Shown: positions 46,804-56,739 of the stretch, piece after piece
Layout of the letters: every line of letters starts with the position of its first letter
Numbering within the stretch: position 1 is the first letter of the stretch
Assembly (NCBI RefSeq): GCF_002906655.1
Contig: NZ_CP025794.1
Coordinates: forward strand, 3,410,001 to 3,474,000
DNA length: 64,000 bases
Direction: 5' to 3'
Source of the DNA: Vibrio hyugaensis
GTDB taxonomy: Bacteria > Pseudomonadota > Gammaproteobacteria > Enterobacterales > Vibrionaceae
Notes under the pieces: generated by a model
Told to the model about the DNA's origin: nothing
What the model saw: the letters and a program-made list of their open reading frames with translations, nothing else
Database searches by the model: none
Translations under genes and position numbers: made by a program

Positions 46804-49800
46804 TCACTGCTCATTACATACAATTACGGCACCTTTTTCTACTTCTGTAATGGTATTTGGTCGGTAAGTTGTTGGTACTGAGACGGCCATCGGTGTACCA
46901 GTTTCGTAAGACAGCCCCACTTGAGTTCCGTATTTCTGATATTTCGTTTGAAAATCCATCATATCTCTTGAGCGAAATGGCTTTAATGTTCCTAGGTTGA
47001 GTCCTTTCTCTTTGCAGAACTGTTCCGCTTCAATTGGTGAGAGTGTATTTACTTCATTGGTGAAGACGTTATTGTCATTTTTATTCCATTGCTTGGTTAG
47101 ATAGACGAACTGTCCATCTTTGCTGACAAATCCTCCTGAACCTGAGTAGTTGATTACGAGGTTCGCTTGTTGCTTTGTATCTTCCCCGTTACCACCGATA
47201 AAGATGATAGATGTAGGGATGTTGTTTGTATTTGCTTGTTCTGGTTTATCAAAGACAAAAATGAGTTTTGACGCGACTGGTTCAGAGTTCGCCTCACTTA
47301 TGCTTTGAGGTTGAATTGGCTCAATATTGTTAAATACATACGTGTGCTCATAACCAGAGTCGAGTTCTGGGTAAATTTCGGTGGCATTGTTATTATGATC
47401 AATTAGATAGCTACGCTCTAATTTAGCCAAAGAAGTGGTGAGTAAGATGAACTTATCAATATGTCGGTTTGATGGCGCCGATGTGCTCTTATCTAAAAAT
47501 GAAATCTCTAACTTAAACTGTTTACCCAGATCTTTGAGTTCGTATTGGCTTGCTAGTGTGGGTGTTGATGCCTCAACCGCGCCATCTTCGTAAAACTGTG
47601 TCCAAGATTGATTTACAAACTTGCCAGTCTCAGCGGGGTAACCATAGGTCATTCCACCTTTATGGCCGAAGCCGTGGTTGTGCATCTTTTCGTGTAGGTA
47701 GGTTGTTTTAGGTGATGTAGCTCCTTCAGAAAACAACCTAAAATCACGTACGCTTAACCACCCATCTCCAACCGTTGCAACGCCGTTGGCTTCTCGGGTC
47801 AGCATCATGTAGGTCGCACTCGGCTTATTTGCGATAAGACTTACGTGTTTCAATGTATGTGGTGAAGTATCGTTACCTTTGAATTTAGCAAAGTGGTCAG
47901 AACTGCTTTCTATTGAACGAGTTGATGTCAGTAGCGTTTCTACTTCACACCAATGATCTTCATGCCGGATCATGCGGGTTCTTGAATTCATATAGTTTTG
48001 AATGAAGCCGATAAACCGATGGTTATAGTCATAGTTATTCATTAACTGTTTAAAGCCACGCAACTCTTTTTCATATTGATAAACGTTCTCTGTCGTTGGC
48101 TGTGCGTATTTGTCGTCATTTTGTTTGACGTCGGCATAAGCTCGTATATGTGCTTTGAACAATGGTTGCTCATCAACGAAATAAGCAGAAGTGATGGGTT
48201 CATCAAACCATTCTGGCAGCTCAAAATTCACAGCTTGAAATGGTGAGATAACCCCCGTAATGCGAAAGTGTTGTCGATTGACTCTGACTAAAGGATTATT
48301 CAAGTAGCGTGGTGTTGTGTTCAACAAATCAAAGCTTGTTAAACCGTTATATCTAATTTTTACATCATCGATGTCATAACCTTCGAAAACGGAGCGACTT
48401 AGAGGAGATATCGCTTCTTCTACCAATGTAATCGTGTAGTCCTTAGGGACAACAGTGAATGTTTTCTGAGTTGTGACCATTGAGGGAAAAGACTCAGCAG
48501 TAACAGAGACTTTGATTTCACCTTTTTCAATTCCGGTAAGCGTTATCCCTTCCGTTGATAGAGTAAGCTCTGCGCTATCAACGGGTTCGACGTTCCAATC
48601 TAATGTTGAGCTGTTTGTTACGTTAACTTCAGACCCGTCGGTCATGGTTGCGATAGCTTGCAGTTCCAGAGGTACACCAGCCGTGATTTCTGCAAATGTT
48701 GATTCTAAAGAAAGTCGTTTTATTACGGGAGGCGTGACGAACAATGCCATATGGTTTTGATGTTCTAATGAATTAAATTTGGCGAGCGCTGTAATTGTGG
48801 TCGAGCCCATATTCTTTCCGACAACCACGTTTCTTTCTTGGTCGTCAAAGTCGGCAAACTCGTTATTGTTAACAATAAAGCTAATCTCAGGAGAGTTGGA
48901 AATATCAATGATACTTCCATCTGACAATAGGGCGTTTACTTTCAAAGGATGCTCTAGCCCTACGGGTAAAGAAAGCTCAGCTTCGTCAAAGCTGATCTCT
49001 GTAACGATAGCATCTGAAACCGTTAATGTAGCGGTACTTCGCCATCTATCAGAGAGTATGCCTGTTATGTTGGTTTCACCAACTTGAACGCCGGTTATCG
49101 TTCCTTTATGAGGACTAAGTTCAAATGTCGCGATGTCTGTATTATCTACGCTCCACTGAAATTCTGAGGCAGACGTAACTTCGTCAATGGAACCGTCTGA
49201 GTATGTGGCCCACGCTTGAAATGAATGAGATAACCCTTTAGGCAATGAATCGACATTGGGAGATAAACTAAGTTTGGTCACGACAGGTTCGGATACGCTA
49301 AACGGTACTTGATAGCGTATTTGTCCATCGTTCAGCGAGGCAATGAGCGTCGCTTGACCAGGTTTAAGCGCTTTGATGGTCAGTTTGTTCTCTTTTGTTT
49401 CTATTCGAGCAATGGTTACAGGGAGCACAGACCAAATCACTCGAGGGTCTTGTGTGACATTGATAGTGGATTGGTCTGTAAGTTCTGCCAGTGCTTGAAC
49501 ATGCGTTGAGAGGCCCGAAGGTATTTCAGCTTTATCGAGGGTTACATTGAGAGCAGAAAACTCAGCTGGAGTAATGACGATTGATACTTCGTCGGACAGC
49601 TCTGTGTTTTTAATTTTCGCCGTCAAGATTGCTGTCCCGGTAGAGGTAGCAAACAATTGGGTTTGATCTTGCTCTTGAACAATAGACGCCAGCGAGCGAT
49701 CCCTGATGTCTAAATGGAGCTCCGGCGCGTTTGTAATTTCTTGCGTTGAACTATCCGAAAATTTAGCGAACGCGAGTATTTGAGAGCTCGAACCGACAGG

Positions 49801-50502
49801 CAGTTTTGAATGCTCTAGGCTAAGGGACAATTCGACGGGTATGGCTTTGCTGATAGAGATTTTCTTACCTGCCTCTAAGCTGGTATCTCCATATGTGCAG
49901 TTAAGTACAGTATTCCCTACACTCATTCCTTGGATGAGGTTGGCAGGATTCCCGAGTGTGAGTTGGGCGACAGTAGAGTCTGCGATATGGCACTGAAGTT
50001 CCGAAGAGTCAGTCAAATCAATGCGGTTTCCATCTGAATATTCCCCCATGACTTGAAAGGGAAGCATTAAGCCTTTAGGTGTTGAACCTTCGTTTGCCAA
50101 TACGAGAGTTAATTTTGAGAGCGTTGCTTCGGATACTGTGATTTCTAAGCTTACAGAGAAGGCGAGACCATCTTTATTTACTGATGCGGTGATGGTTGTG
50201 GCTCCTTGTGATTTCGCAAGTAATAAGCCGCTTGAGTTAATCGTGGCGACCTTCTCATTCGAGCTATTCCAAATCACGGTATCTGTTTCGGTAAGCCAAC
50301 CGTTATTTTCTGAATCAAGGAGTTGAGCGGTTAAATAGAGCTTATCCCCTTTGGGTAGTGACTGAGATTCAGCGTGAATGACTAACTCACGAGAAACCGT
50401 GGACTCTTCGTATGATAGGGAGAGAACTGGCTCTTTGTTGAAATCACAGCCTGTTAACGAAAATAGACAAAAGAGAATAGAGATGAGCGTTCTGTTTTTC
50501 AT
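46804..50502 (-). CDS. lipoprotein with seven Ig-like repeats and a metzincin-type protease domain
   Basis: This 1232-residue protein has a lipoprotein signal (MKNRTLISILFCLFSLTGC, Cys at residue 19). Seven BIG2-like repeats of about 92 residues (LPxGLxxxxxAxAxYSDGSxx) span residues about 35-680. A catalytic region has the zinc motif HEKMHNHGFGH at 937-947, which is HExxHxxGxxH. A C-terminal domain ends ...VPTTYRPNTITEVEKGAVI. The layout recalls M66 (TagA/StcE) mucin-type proteases, but the similarity is by motif only. It should be anchored to the outer membrane or cell surface. Confidence 0.75.
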   Translation of the reverse strand: MKNRTLISILFCLFSLTGCDFNKEPVLSLSYEESTVSRELVIHAESQSLPKGDKLYLTAQLLDSENNGWLTETDTVIWNSSNEKVATINSSGLLLAKSQGATTITASVNKDGLAFSVSLEITVSEATLSKLTLVLANEGSTPKGLMLPFQVMGEYSDGNRIDLTDSSELQCHIADSTVAQLTLGNPANLIQGMSVGNTVLNCTYGDTSLEAGKKISISKAIPVELSLSLEHSKLPVGSSSQILAFAKFSDSSTQEITNAPELHLDIRDRSLASIVQEQDQTQLFATSTGTAILTAKIKNTELSDEVSIVITPAEFSALNVTLDKAEIPSGLSTHVQALAELTDQSTINVTQDPRVIWSVLPVTIARIETKENKLTIKALKPGQATLIASLNDGQIRYQVPFSVSEPVVTKLSLSPNVDSLPKGLSHSFQAWATYSDGSIDEVTSASEFQWSVDNTDIATFELSPHKGTITGVQVGETNITGILSDRWRSTATLTVSDAIVTEISFDEAELSLPVGLEHPLKVNALLSDGSIIDISNSPEISFIVNNNEFADFDDQERNVVVGKNMGSTTITALAKFNSLEHQNHMALFVTPPVIKRLSLESTFAEITAGVPLELQAIATMTDGSEVNVTNSSTLDWNVEPVDSAELTLSTEGITLTGIEKGEIKVSVTAESFPSMVTTQKTFTVVPKDYTITLVEEAISPLSRSVFEGYDIDDVKIRYNGLTSFDLLNTTPRYLNNPLVRVNRQHFRITGVISPFQAVNFELPEWFDEPITSAYFVDEQPLFKAHIRAYADVKQNDDKYAQPTTENVYQYEKELRGFKQLMNNYDYNHRFIGFIQNYMNSRTRMIRHEDHWCEVETLLTSTRSIESSSDHFAKFKGNDTSPHTLKHVSLIANKPSATYMMLTREANGVATVGDGWLSVRDFRLFSEGATSPKTTYLHEKMHNHGFGHKGGMTYGYPAETGKFVNQSWTQFYEDGAVEASTPTLASQYELKDLGKQFKLEISFLDKSTSAPSNRHIDKFILLTTSLAKLERSYLIDHNNNATEIYPELDSGYEHTYVFNNIEPIQPQSISEANSEPVASKLIFVFDKPEQANTNNIPTSIIFIGGNGEDTKQQANLVINYSGSGGFVSKDGQFVYLTKQWNKNDNNVFTNEVNTLSPIEAEQFCKEKGLNLGTLKPFRSRDMMDFQTKYQKYGTQVGLSYETGTPMAVSVPTTYRPNTITEVEKGAVIVCNEQ

Positions 50503-50512
50503 GTTGTTTTTG

Positions 50513-50547
50513 ACTTTACACTTTCATTTTATTGCAAAATGTAAAGT
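50513..50547. promoter_or_regulatory. inverted repeat upstream of the metalloprotease lipoprotein
   Basis: ACTTTACA (50513-50520) and TGTAAAGT (50540-50547) are perfect complements separated by 19 bases, just before the lipoprotein start codon. They could be an operator or a leader hairpin. Confidence 0.5.
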
Positions 50548-50713
50548 TCAAGCGGAGAGATTAAATAGCAGGTTTGACGGCTGTTTCGCGGCGATGCTAA
50601 CACGGAAAGCGAATCAGCCCTTCAAGAGATGCTGGCTTTTGAACTCTGCGAGCGAGTGGTGAAGTAACGGGCTAGTCGATCATTAGGCGATTTGCTATTA
50701 TCGCCACCCCAAA

Positions 50714-51424
50714 ATGACTTTTGAGTTTGCATTCAACATGATTCAACAATTGCTGTTAACTTTTCCTCCAATGCTATTTGGCGCCCAAGCGCTGTTGACC
50801 TTACTTTTGATTAAGGGTGATACCTGCCCAGGTCAACGTGGTCGCCTGCATAAGATGTTGCCATCAATTGGCGTACTTTGGTTGGCAGTGGCGTCGCTTC
50901 GTATTGAAGCTTTCATGATCGTATTCGCGATCTTCTATTTTTACTCTCAAGTTCAGACTAAGAAGACACGTGAGAAAGGGCCATTATGGGCTCTGCATCT
51001 AGCGAACGGTTTGGCCTTCGCGTACGTGAGCATTCAACTATTTGAGCAACCGCATTGGGCGGCAAGCGCTTCGGTGGCATTGATGATCTTCTTCTTAGGT
51101 GCCGTGTTTGCGCAGTTACTTCTGGTTATCGCACGCAGCCGTTTGCAAGCATTTCACCGAATCTTACCGGTTACGGGTGTTGTCTCAGGCATGCTGCTGG
51201 TCGTGATGACGTTGTTTTCTGCTTATCAGTTGGATGAAGCGACATTGAATAGCGTGACACAACATATTCTAGCGTCACTGGCGATGCTGATTATGGCAAT
51301 CGTGGTTTGGTGCTGGCATATCTTCACTCATAAAGCGCCAAACAAAGTGCAATTGGCGGCAGCGCTGCTTCTTGCGTTGGCTTCAATGACAAGCTTACAA
51401 GGTCTGTTCCTATTGGGGGCATAG
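50714..51424 (+). CDS. hypothetical seven-helix membrane protein
   Basis: This 236-residue protein (MTFEFAFNMIQQLLLTFPPM) has about seven hydrophobic segments spread over its length and short polar loops. I do not recognise the family. There is no ribosome-binding site of note before ATG 50714; an internal Met at residue 9 is an alternative. It is divergent from the metalloprotease lipoprotein gene and followed by a DUF4250 gene after 183 bases. Confidence 0.7.
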   Translation: MTFEFAFNMIQQLLLTFPPMLFGAQALLTLLLIKGDTCPGQRGRLHKMLPSIGVLWLAVASLRIEAFMIVFAIFYFYSQVQTKKTREKGPLWALHLANGLAFAYVSIQLFEQPHWAASASVALMIFFLGAVFAQLLLVIARSRLQAFHRILPVTGVVSGMLLVVMTLFSAYQLDEATLNSVTQHILASLAMLIMAIVVWCWHIFTHKAPNKVQLAAALLLALASMTSLQGLFLLGA

Positions 51425-51607
51425 ACCGAACGAATTAACACTTCTGTCTTCTTTTCTTTTTGTGAGCTCGGGATTTAGATCGAGCTCACTTTCAAATCGT
51501 TCGATTAAGTCTACGCTTTAGTTATAGCCTCATTCATTTCGAGAGAGTCTTGACGCACGTGCTCAACGGAATTGGGGTCAAATACCTTGTCTTAGAGGAG
51601 TGTCGCG

Positions 51608-51808
51608 ATGGATTTAAGCAACGTAAGTAACTGGGACAGCATCATCTTGCTGGGTATCGTTAATGAAAAGCTGCGCTTAGAATGTGATAGCTTTGAAGAG
51701 TTGGTATCGATGTACGAGATGGATGTGGAATCGGTAGTGGGCAAGCTCGATATGCTTGGCTATCAATATGACCCACTGACCAATCAATTTAAATCTTACG
51801 AACGTTAG
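51608..51808 (+). CDS. DUF4250 small protein
   Basis: This 66-residue protein (MDLSNVSNWDSIILLGIVNE) matches the DUF4250 pattern, including the C-terminal GYQYDPLTNQF. GAGGAG lies upstream with good spacing. The role is unknown. It ends 20 bases before the converging metR gene, and its terminator hairpin overlaps the metR end. Confidence 0.8.
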   Translation: MDLSNVSNWDSIILLGIVNEKLRLECDSFEELVSMYEMDVESVVGKLDMLGYQYDPLTNQFKSYER

Positions 51809-51828
51809 TTTCGTTTAATTGTCGAACT

Positions 51829-52740
51829 TTAAGCCATCTTGATCCCATCAAGGTGGCTTTTACATTGTTGGCGGGCCGTGGCAAAGAAGGCCTGTAAGTA
51901 ACGTTTCTCTTTTTCTGAGTTGCGTGTTGCTGCGAACAATCTACGCCATAACCCTTCGCCGAAAGGCATACTGGTAATCAAACCTTGGCGCGAGAACTCA
52001 GAAATCGCCCAATTTGGCAATGCCGCTACCCCCAATCCCGCTGACACCATTTGTACGAGCATTAACGTGTTGTCTGCTTGTTTCCACTTGGCTGGCTCAA
52101 CTCCCGCAGGGTGTAAGAAGTGTTTGACCACATCCAATCTTTGTTTCTGTACTGGATAAGAAAGCATGGTTTGATCTGCAAGATCTTCGGGTTCTATGAC
52201 ACTTTTGTTCGCTAAAGGATGGCTGGTAGAGGTAATCAAACGCATTTCGAAGTCAAACAGCGGCTCATAATGGACTTCGGAGCGTGGCTGAATGTCTGAT
52301 GTAATCACCAAATCAAGCTCGCCAGCTAACAAGGCGGGAAGCGGCTCAAAGCCAAAACCGGAAGAGAAATCGAGCGTCACACTTGGCCAAGCTAATTGGT
52401 ATTCCTTAAGTGCAGGCATTAACCATTGGAAGCAGGAGTGGCATTCGATCGCCATATGTAAGCGCCCATTCACGTCTTCTTTCAAGCTTGCGAGTTCGTT
52501 TTCTGCTTTGGCGAGTTTTGGCAAAACTTCATCAGCAAGACGAAGAAGAATTTCACCTTCTGAAGTGAATTTTACAGGACGGGTTTTGCGCAAAAATAAT
52601 TGCCCGCCAATCCGAGATTCAAGATCTTTGATTTGATGAGAAAGGGCAGATTGCGTCAGGTGCAAAGTAGTTGCGGTTGCCGTTAATGACCCAGTGTCTC
52701 TCAGTGAAGTGAGGGTGCGTAAGTGTTTCAACTCTATCAT
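51829..52740 (-). CDS. metR: MetR, LysR-type activator of methionine synthase genes
   Basis: This 303-residue LysR protein starts MIELKHLRTLTSLRDTGSLT, close to E. coli MetR. The effector domain contains the MetR-typical LHMAIECHSCFQWLMPALKE. MetR binds homocysteine and activates metE and metR. It is divergent from metE, as in other gamma-proteobacteria. ATG 52740 gives the known MetR N terminus; ATG 52749 (MGF...) has AGGA upstream and is possible. Confidence 0.95.
   Translation of the reverse strand: MIELKHLRTLTSLRDTGSLTATATTLHLTQSALSHQIKDLESRIGGQLFLRKTRPVKFTSEGEILLRLADEVLPKLAKAENELASLKEDVNGRLHMAIECHSCFQWLMPALKEYQLAWPSVTLDFSSGFGFEPLPALLAGELDLVITSDIQPRSEVHYEPLFDFEMRLITSTSHPLANKSVIEPEDLADQTMLSYPVQKQRLDVVKHFLHPAGVEPAKWKQADNTLMLVQMVSAGLGVAALPNWAISEFSRQGLITSMPFGEGLWRRLFAATRNSEKEKRYLQAFFATARQQCKSHLDGIKMA
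51831..51861 (+). terminator. terminator of the DUF4250 gene inside the metR 3' end
   Basis: AGCCATCTTGAT pairs with ATCAAGGTGGCT (one G-T pair) around CCC, then TTTT. The hairpin is encoded by the last codons of metR. Confidence 0.75.
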
Positions 52741-52806
52741 GAATCCCATTCATCCTTTTATATCTGCCATGAGCTTTATTAACTTACCCATAAAAAATGG
52801 ATATGT

Positions 52807-52822
52807 AAACGTCTAGACGTCC
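52807..52822. promoter_or_regulatory. tandem MetJ met boxes
   Basis: AAACGTCT and AGACGTCC are two adjacent 8-base met boxes (consensus AGACGTCT) in the metR-metE spacer. MetJ with S-adenosylmethionine would repress here. Confidence 0.85.
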
Positions 52823-52859
52823 ATTTATGCCGTTTGAATGCGAGTAATACCCCTCAATA

Positions 52860-52872
52860 TGAATTTTTTTAA
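52860..52872. promoter_or_regulatory. near-consensus MetR site upstream of metE
   Basis: TGAATTTTTTTAA differs from TGAANNTNNTTCA at one defined position. A weaker partner occurs around 52881-52902 (TTGAA and TTCAA arms). Confidence 0.5.
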
Positions 52873-53005
52873 TAAACAAGTTGAATAATTGGATGTTGTT
52901 CAATTTTATCACCAGAGCGATAGTTTTAGCCATCCAGACATCTTGTAAGGTTTTCTCTCGATGCTCTGACCTCAATATCAAACACTGTGAATAAGGAATA
53001 CGGAC

Positions 53006-55288
53006 ATGGCAACGACAACGCATATTCTTGGTTACCCACGCATTGGTGAAAAACGAGAGCTTAAGTTTGCTCAGGAAAAATACTGGCGTGGCGAAATCGA
53101 TCAGACGGAGCTTAAGCGAGTAGGGGCAAGCTTACGAGAACAAAACTGGAACACGCAAACAGAGGCGGGTTTGAGCTTCACAACCGCGGGTGATTTTGCT
53201 TGGTACGATCATGTCCTAACCACAACATTGCTATTGGGACATGTACCAAAGCGACACGCAAGTGGGTTCCCAGATTTAGACACACTATTTAAAGTCGGCC
53301 GTGGTCAATCTCAATCCGCTTGCGAATGTGCGGGTGCGGCAGCCTCTGACATGACAAAGTGGTTCAACACCAACTATCACTACATTGTGCCTGAGTTCAG
53401 CAAGGACGATACGTTTGAAGTTAGTTGGCCCCAACTGTTTGAAGAAGTAAACGAGGCGATCAAATCAGGTCACAAAGTAAAGCCTGTACTGCTTGGCCCG
53501 CTTAGTTACCTCTATCTAGGTAAGGAAGTGGAAGAAGATTTTGATCGTTTGACTTTATTGCCAAGGCTACTCACCGCGTATCAAGCAATTCTTTCTAAGC
53601 TTGCTAGTCAAGGTGTGGAATGGGTACAAATTGATGAACCTATTCTCTCGCTCGAGCTAGAAAGCAAATGGACTGATGCATTCAAACTGGCTTACCAAGT
53701 GATTCGTAGTGACGTAAAAGTGCTACTGACCACTTACTTTGATTCGGTCACGGATACGTTGGATAAAATCATCGAGCTTAATGTTGATGGCCTTCATATT
53801 GACTTGTCTGCGTCGCCAGAGCAATTGGAAGAGGTTGTGGCGAAGCTGCCTGAGGGGTGGGTACTTTCTGCTGGTGTGGTGAATGGACGAAATGTGTGGC
53901 GTTCAGATTTAAGTACTCAACTGGATCGCTTGCAGCCCCTCAAAGACAAACTTGGCGACAAGTTGTGGGTAGCGAGTTCTTGTTCGCTATTGCATAGCCC
54001 GGTTGACTTGGATTTAGAGCCGACTTTGAGCGATGAAGTGAAAAGTTGGTTTGCTTTCGCGAAACAAAAAGTAACGGAAGTAGCCTTGCTTGGCCGTGCG
54101 CTTGATGGGGACCAAAATGCGATTTTAGCTTGTGATACGTATAGTCAACCCATTAAAGATCGTAAAACCGCTTCGCATGTTAACAAACCCCACGTTCAGA
54201 CTCGTTTGAACCAAATCACGGCGGCGCTCAGCCAGCGCAGCGCAGCTTATGCAGAGCGTGCCGTACACCAAGCTGAAGTGCTTGGCTTGCCACTCTTGCC
54301 GACCACGACTATAGGATCTTTCCCACAAACGGGAGAAATTCGGGGTCAGAGAAGTGCGTTCCGCAGCGGTCAACTTTCAGAATCGGATTATAAACAGGCA
54401 TTAAAAGGACACATCGCTGATGCGGTGAAACGCCAAGAAGCGCTCGATCTTGATGTTCTTGTGCATGGAGAGGCTGAGCGTAATGACATGGTGGAGTATT
54501 TTGCTGAAAACCTGGCGGGCTTCCAAACCACTCAATTTGGTTGGGTACAGAGCTATGGTTCTCGTTGTGTCAAACCAGCGATTGTGGTCGCAGATATTGA
54601 GCGTGTAAAACCGATTACGGTGGAATGGTCGACGTATGCACAATCGCTGACCAACAAGCAAATGAAGGGCATGTTGACCGGCCCAGTGACGATTCTGTGT
54701 TGGACATTCCCACGTGAAGACATTACTCGCAAAGAAATTGCAGACCAGCTGGCTCTTGCACTTCGTGATGAAGTCTTTGACTTGCAAGAGGCGGGTATCA
54801 ACATTATTCAAATCGATGAGCCAGCGATTCGTGAAGGCTTACCATTGAAGAAGCGTGACCACAAAGAATACCTAAACTGGGCTGTTGACGCCTTTAAGAT
54901 CTCTGCCGGTAGTGCTAAGCCAGAAACGCAAATTCATACTCACATGTGTTACAGCGAATTCAACGAAATCATTGATTCAGTTGCCGCGCTTGATGCCGAC
55001 GTGATTACTATCGAGACGTCGCGATCCAATATGGAACTGCTGAAAGCGTTCGAAGACTTTAATTATCCGAATGAAATTGGTCCGGGAGTTTACGACATCC
55101 ATTCTCCGAACATTCCAACGGAGGAGTGGATTGAAGGCTTACTCAAGAAAGCGGCTGAAAAAATTCCGGCGCAACGTTTGTGGGTGAACCCTGATTGTGG
55201 ACTTAAAACGCGTAATTGGGCAGAAACCGAAGCCGCATTAGGTAACCTTGTTTCTGCGGCTAAGAAGCTCAGAGCTGAACTCGCATAA
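53006..55288 (+). CDS. metE: MetE, cobalamin-independent methionine synthase
   Basis: This 760-residue enzyme transfers the methyl group of 5-methyltetrahydropteroyl-triglutamate to homocysteine. It has the full two-barrel structure: folate-binding N half ([20 protein letters not shown]) and catalytic C half ([28 protein letters not shown], zinc ligands in HTHMCYSEF and NPDCGLKTR). AAGGA precedes the ATG. It is under MetR/MetJ sites. It coexists with the folate-independent mesXD pair at 8814-10859. Confidence 0.97.
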   Translation: MATTTHILGYPRIGEKRELKFAQEKYWRGEIDQTELKRVGASLREQNWNTQTEAGLSFTTAGDFAWYDHVLTTTLLLGHVPKRHASGFPDLDTLFKVGRGQSQSACECAGAAASDMTKWFNTNYHYIVPEFSKDDTFEVSWPQLFEEVNEAIKSGHKVKPVLLGPLSYLYLGKEVEEDFDRLTLLPRLLTAYQAILSKLASQGVEWVQIDEPILSLELESKWTDAFKLAYQVIRSDVKVLLTTYFDSVTDTLDKIIELNVDGLHIDLSASPEQLEEVVAKLPEGWVLSAGVVNGRNVWRSDLSTQLDRLQPLKDKLGDKLWVASSCSLLHSPVDLDLEPTLSDEVKSWFAFAKQKVTEVALLGRALDGDQNAILACDTYSQPIKDRKTASHVNKPHVQTRLNQITAALSQRSAAYAERAVHQAEVLGLPLLPTTTIGSFPQTGEIRGQRSAFRSGQLSESDYKQALKGHIADAVKRQEALDLDVLVHGEAERNDMVEYFAENLAGFQTTQFGWVQSYGSRCVKPAIVVADIERVKPITVEWSTYAQSLTNKQMKGMLTGPVTILCWTFPREDITRKEIADQLALALRDEVFDLQEAGINIIQIDEPAIREGLPLKKRDHKEYLNWAVDAFKISAGSAKPETQIHTHMCYSEFNEIIDSVAALDADVITIETSRSNMELLKAFEDFNYPNEIGPGVYDIHSPNIPTEEWIEGLLKKAAEKIPAQRLWVNPDCGLKTRNWAETEAALGNLVSAAKKLRAELA

Positions 55289-55307
55289 GCGCTTAGCATC
55301 CAGAAAC

Positions 55308-55338
55308 AAAAAAGCGAGGATACCTATCCTCGCTTTTT
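55308..55338. terminator. bidirectional terminator between metE and aspS
   Basis: AAAAAAGCGAGGA and TCCTCGCTTTTTT arms around TACCTA; works for both converging genes. Confidence 0.92.
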
Positions 55339-55379
55339 TATTTTATCGAGCGTCTAACTCAAGAAGATCGAGTCGCTTA

Positions 55380-55781
55380 TTACTGTGCTTTTTGACCTGC
55401 GCTGCATGTTTGCGCTGACACCAACTCATCCGCCATTAATTGGCCGCGGGAGTTGCGTACTTTGATCCGGTACATCAAGCCCATATCAATTTGCTCACGC
55501 ACCGCTGGTGTATTGCAGTAAGTGTATATACTGGTGTTCACTACTTGATTTAACGGCTTGGCACCAAGCGCATCATCGTTATAAATCATCATCATCTCAA
55601 CCACATTTTTGTTGGATGAAATGCGTAAGATTTTTAATGGGCCGTATTCAAGCGGTAAACCCGCAGAAAGAACACCCGCACGGTTAGAAGCCATCAACTC
55701 AAGTTGATGTTGCTTATCATCATTTGATGAACAGCCTGCTAGTGCACCAAATGCGAGGAAAAGACACAGTAATTTTTTCAT
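55380..55781 (-). CDS. aspS: AspS-type pilotin lipoprotein of the type II secretin
   Basis: This 133-residue lipoprotein has the signal MKKLLCLFLAFGALAGCSSN (lipid Cys at 17). The mature part has the GspS/AspS pattern RAGVLSAGLPLEYGPL and MMMIYNDDALG and two further cysteines that could form a disulfide. AspS brings the type II secretin (EpsD) to the outer membrane. In V. cholerae the aspS gene lies beside metE, as here, which supports the call. Confidence 0.8.
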   Translation of the reverse strand: MKKLLCLFLAFGALAGCSSNDDKQHQLELMASNRAGVLSAGLPLEYGPLKILRISSNKNVVEMMMIYNDDALGAKPLNQVVNTSIYTYCNTPAVREQIDMGLMYRIKVRNSRGQLMADELVSAQTCSAGQKAQ

Positions 55782-55784
55782 AAC

Positions 55785-56081
55785 TTAAAACACTTTCTTG
55801 AACGGTTTTACGATGACATTTTCGTAAACGCCCGCCGCGATGTATGGATCGGCATCAGCCCATGCTTGAGCTTCTTCCAAAGAGGCAAATTCTGCTATGA
55901 CTGTCGAGCCAGTAAAGCCTGCTTCACCCGGATTATCGGAATCAATGGCTGGCATTGGACCTGCAGTTAGTAGACGTCCTTCGTCTTGAAGTTGCTGCAA
56001 GCGCTCAAGATGTTGAGGGCGAACACTTAGACGTTTTTCCAATGAGTTCTCGACGTCCTGAGAAAAGATGACGTACCACAT
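55785..56081 (-). CDS. yciI: YciI-family protein
   Basis: This 98-residue protein ([20 protein letters not shown]) is of the YciI/YCII ferredoxin-like-fold family, with the conserved His in RPQHLERL and Asp in WADADPYI. The enzymatic role is not established. It is three bases upstream of aspS in the same orientation. With yciA and yciB it reproduces the gene set usually found near trpA. Confidence 0.92.
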   Translation of the reverse strand: MWYVIFSQDVENSLEKRLSVRPQHLERLQQLQDEGRLLTAGPMPAIDSDNPGEAGFTGSTVIAEFASLEEAQAWADADPYIAAGVYENVIVKPFKKVF

Positions 56082-56201
56082 AGCATATTTCCTTAATTGG
56101 TAGGGTAAAGTCCTAATTTAACGCCTTTTTTGTGCTACTCACAAGTCAACAATGGAATTTGTGAGGTTGTTCCTAGCAATTCGTTATATTAAACCAACTT
56201 A

Positions 56202-56597
56202 TTACTTTTGAATTGGGCGCGGCTTACCTTCGCTATCGATCGCGACATAGTTAAATGTAGCGTCGCACACCATGAAACGCTCTTCAATGCCGTGTTCTTT
56301 AATCGGTTTTACCCAAACTTCTAGATCGATGCTCATCGACGTTCTGCCGATTTTTGTGCATTCACCGTAACAGCACACTACATCGCCAACGCGTACGGGC
56401 TTTTTGAATGTAATACTCGAAACAGAAACAGTAACGATACGACCAGAAGAAATCTCTTTGGCAAGAATGCCGCCAGCTAAATCGAGCTGAGACATGATCC
56501 AACCACCAAAAATATCACCATTAGCATTGGTGTCAGCTGGCATAGCAAGGGTACGAAGCAGCAATTGGCCGCGAGGAGTGTGAATTTCCTGACTCAT
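56202..56597 (-). CDS. yciA: YciA acyl-CoA thioesterase
   Basis: This 131-residue hot-dog-fold enzyme (MSQEIHTPRGQLLLRTLAMP) has the catalytic Asp in PADTNANGDIFGGWIMSQLD. It hydrolyses a broad range of acyl-CoA esters in the cytoplasm. Start 56597 is chosen to match the YciA N terminus; an upstream in-frame start adds 15 residues. Between yciI and yciB. Confidence 0.93.
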   Translation of the reverse strand: MSQEIHTPRGQLLLRTLAMPADTNANGDIFGGWIMSQLDLAGGILAKEISSGRIVTVSVSSITFKKPVRVGDVVCCYGECTKIGRTSMSIDLEVWVKPIKEHGIEERFMVCDATFNYVAIDSEGKPRPIQK

Positions 56598-56672
56598 TTT
56601 GACATCCATTAACTCAAGCAACGCAATCCGAGAGGAATGCAATAGGGCATAACCAAAAGCTCGGACAGCAAG

Positions 56673-56700
56673 AAAAAACAGCGACCCTAGAGGTCGCTGC
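56673..56700 (-). terminator. terminator of yciB
   Basis: On the minus strand AGCGACC pairs with GGTCGCT around TCTAG, followed by TGTTTTTT. Confidence 0.85.
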
Positions 56701-56739
56701 GAATCATCAATATGAGAAGATTATAGCAAAATTGAGCTT

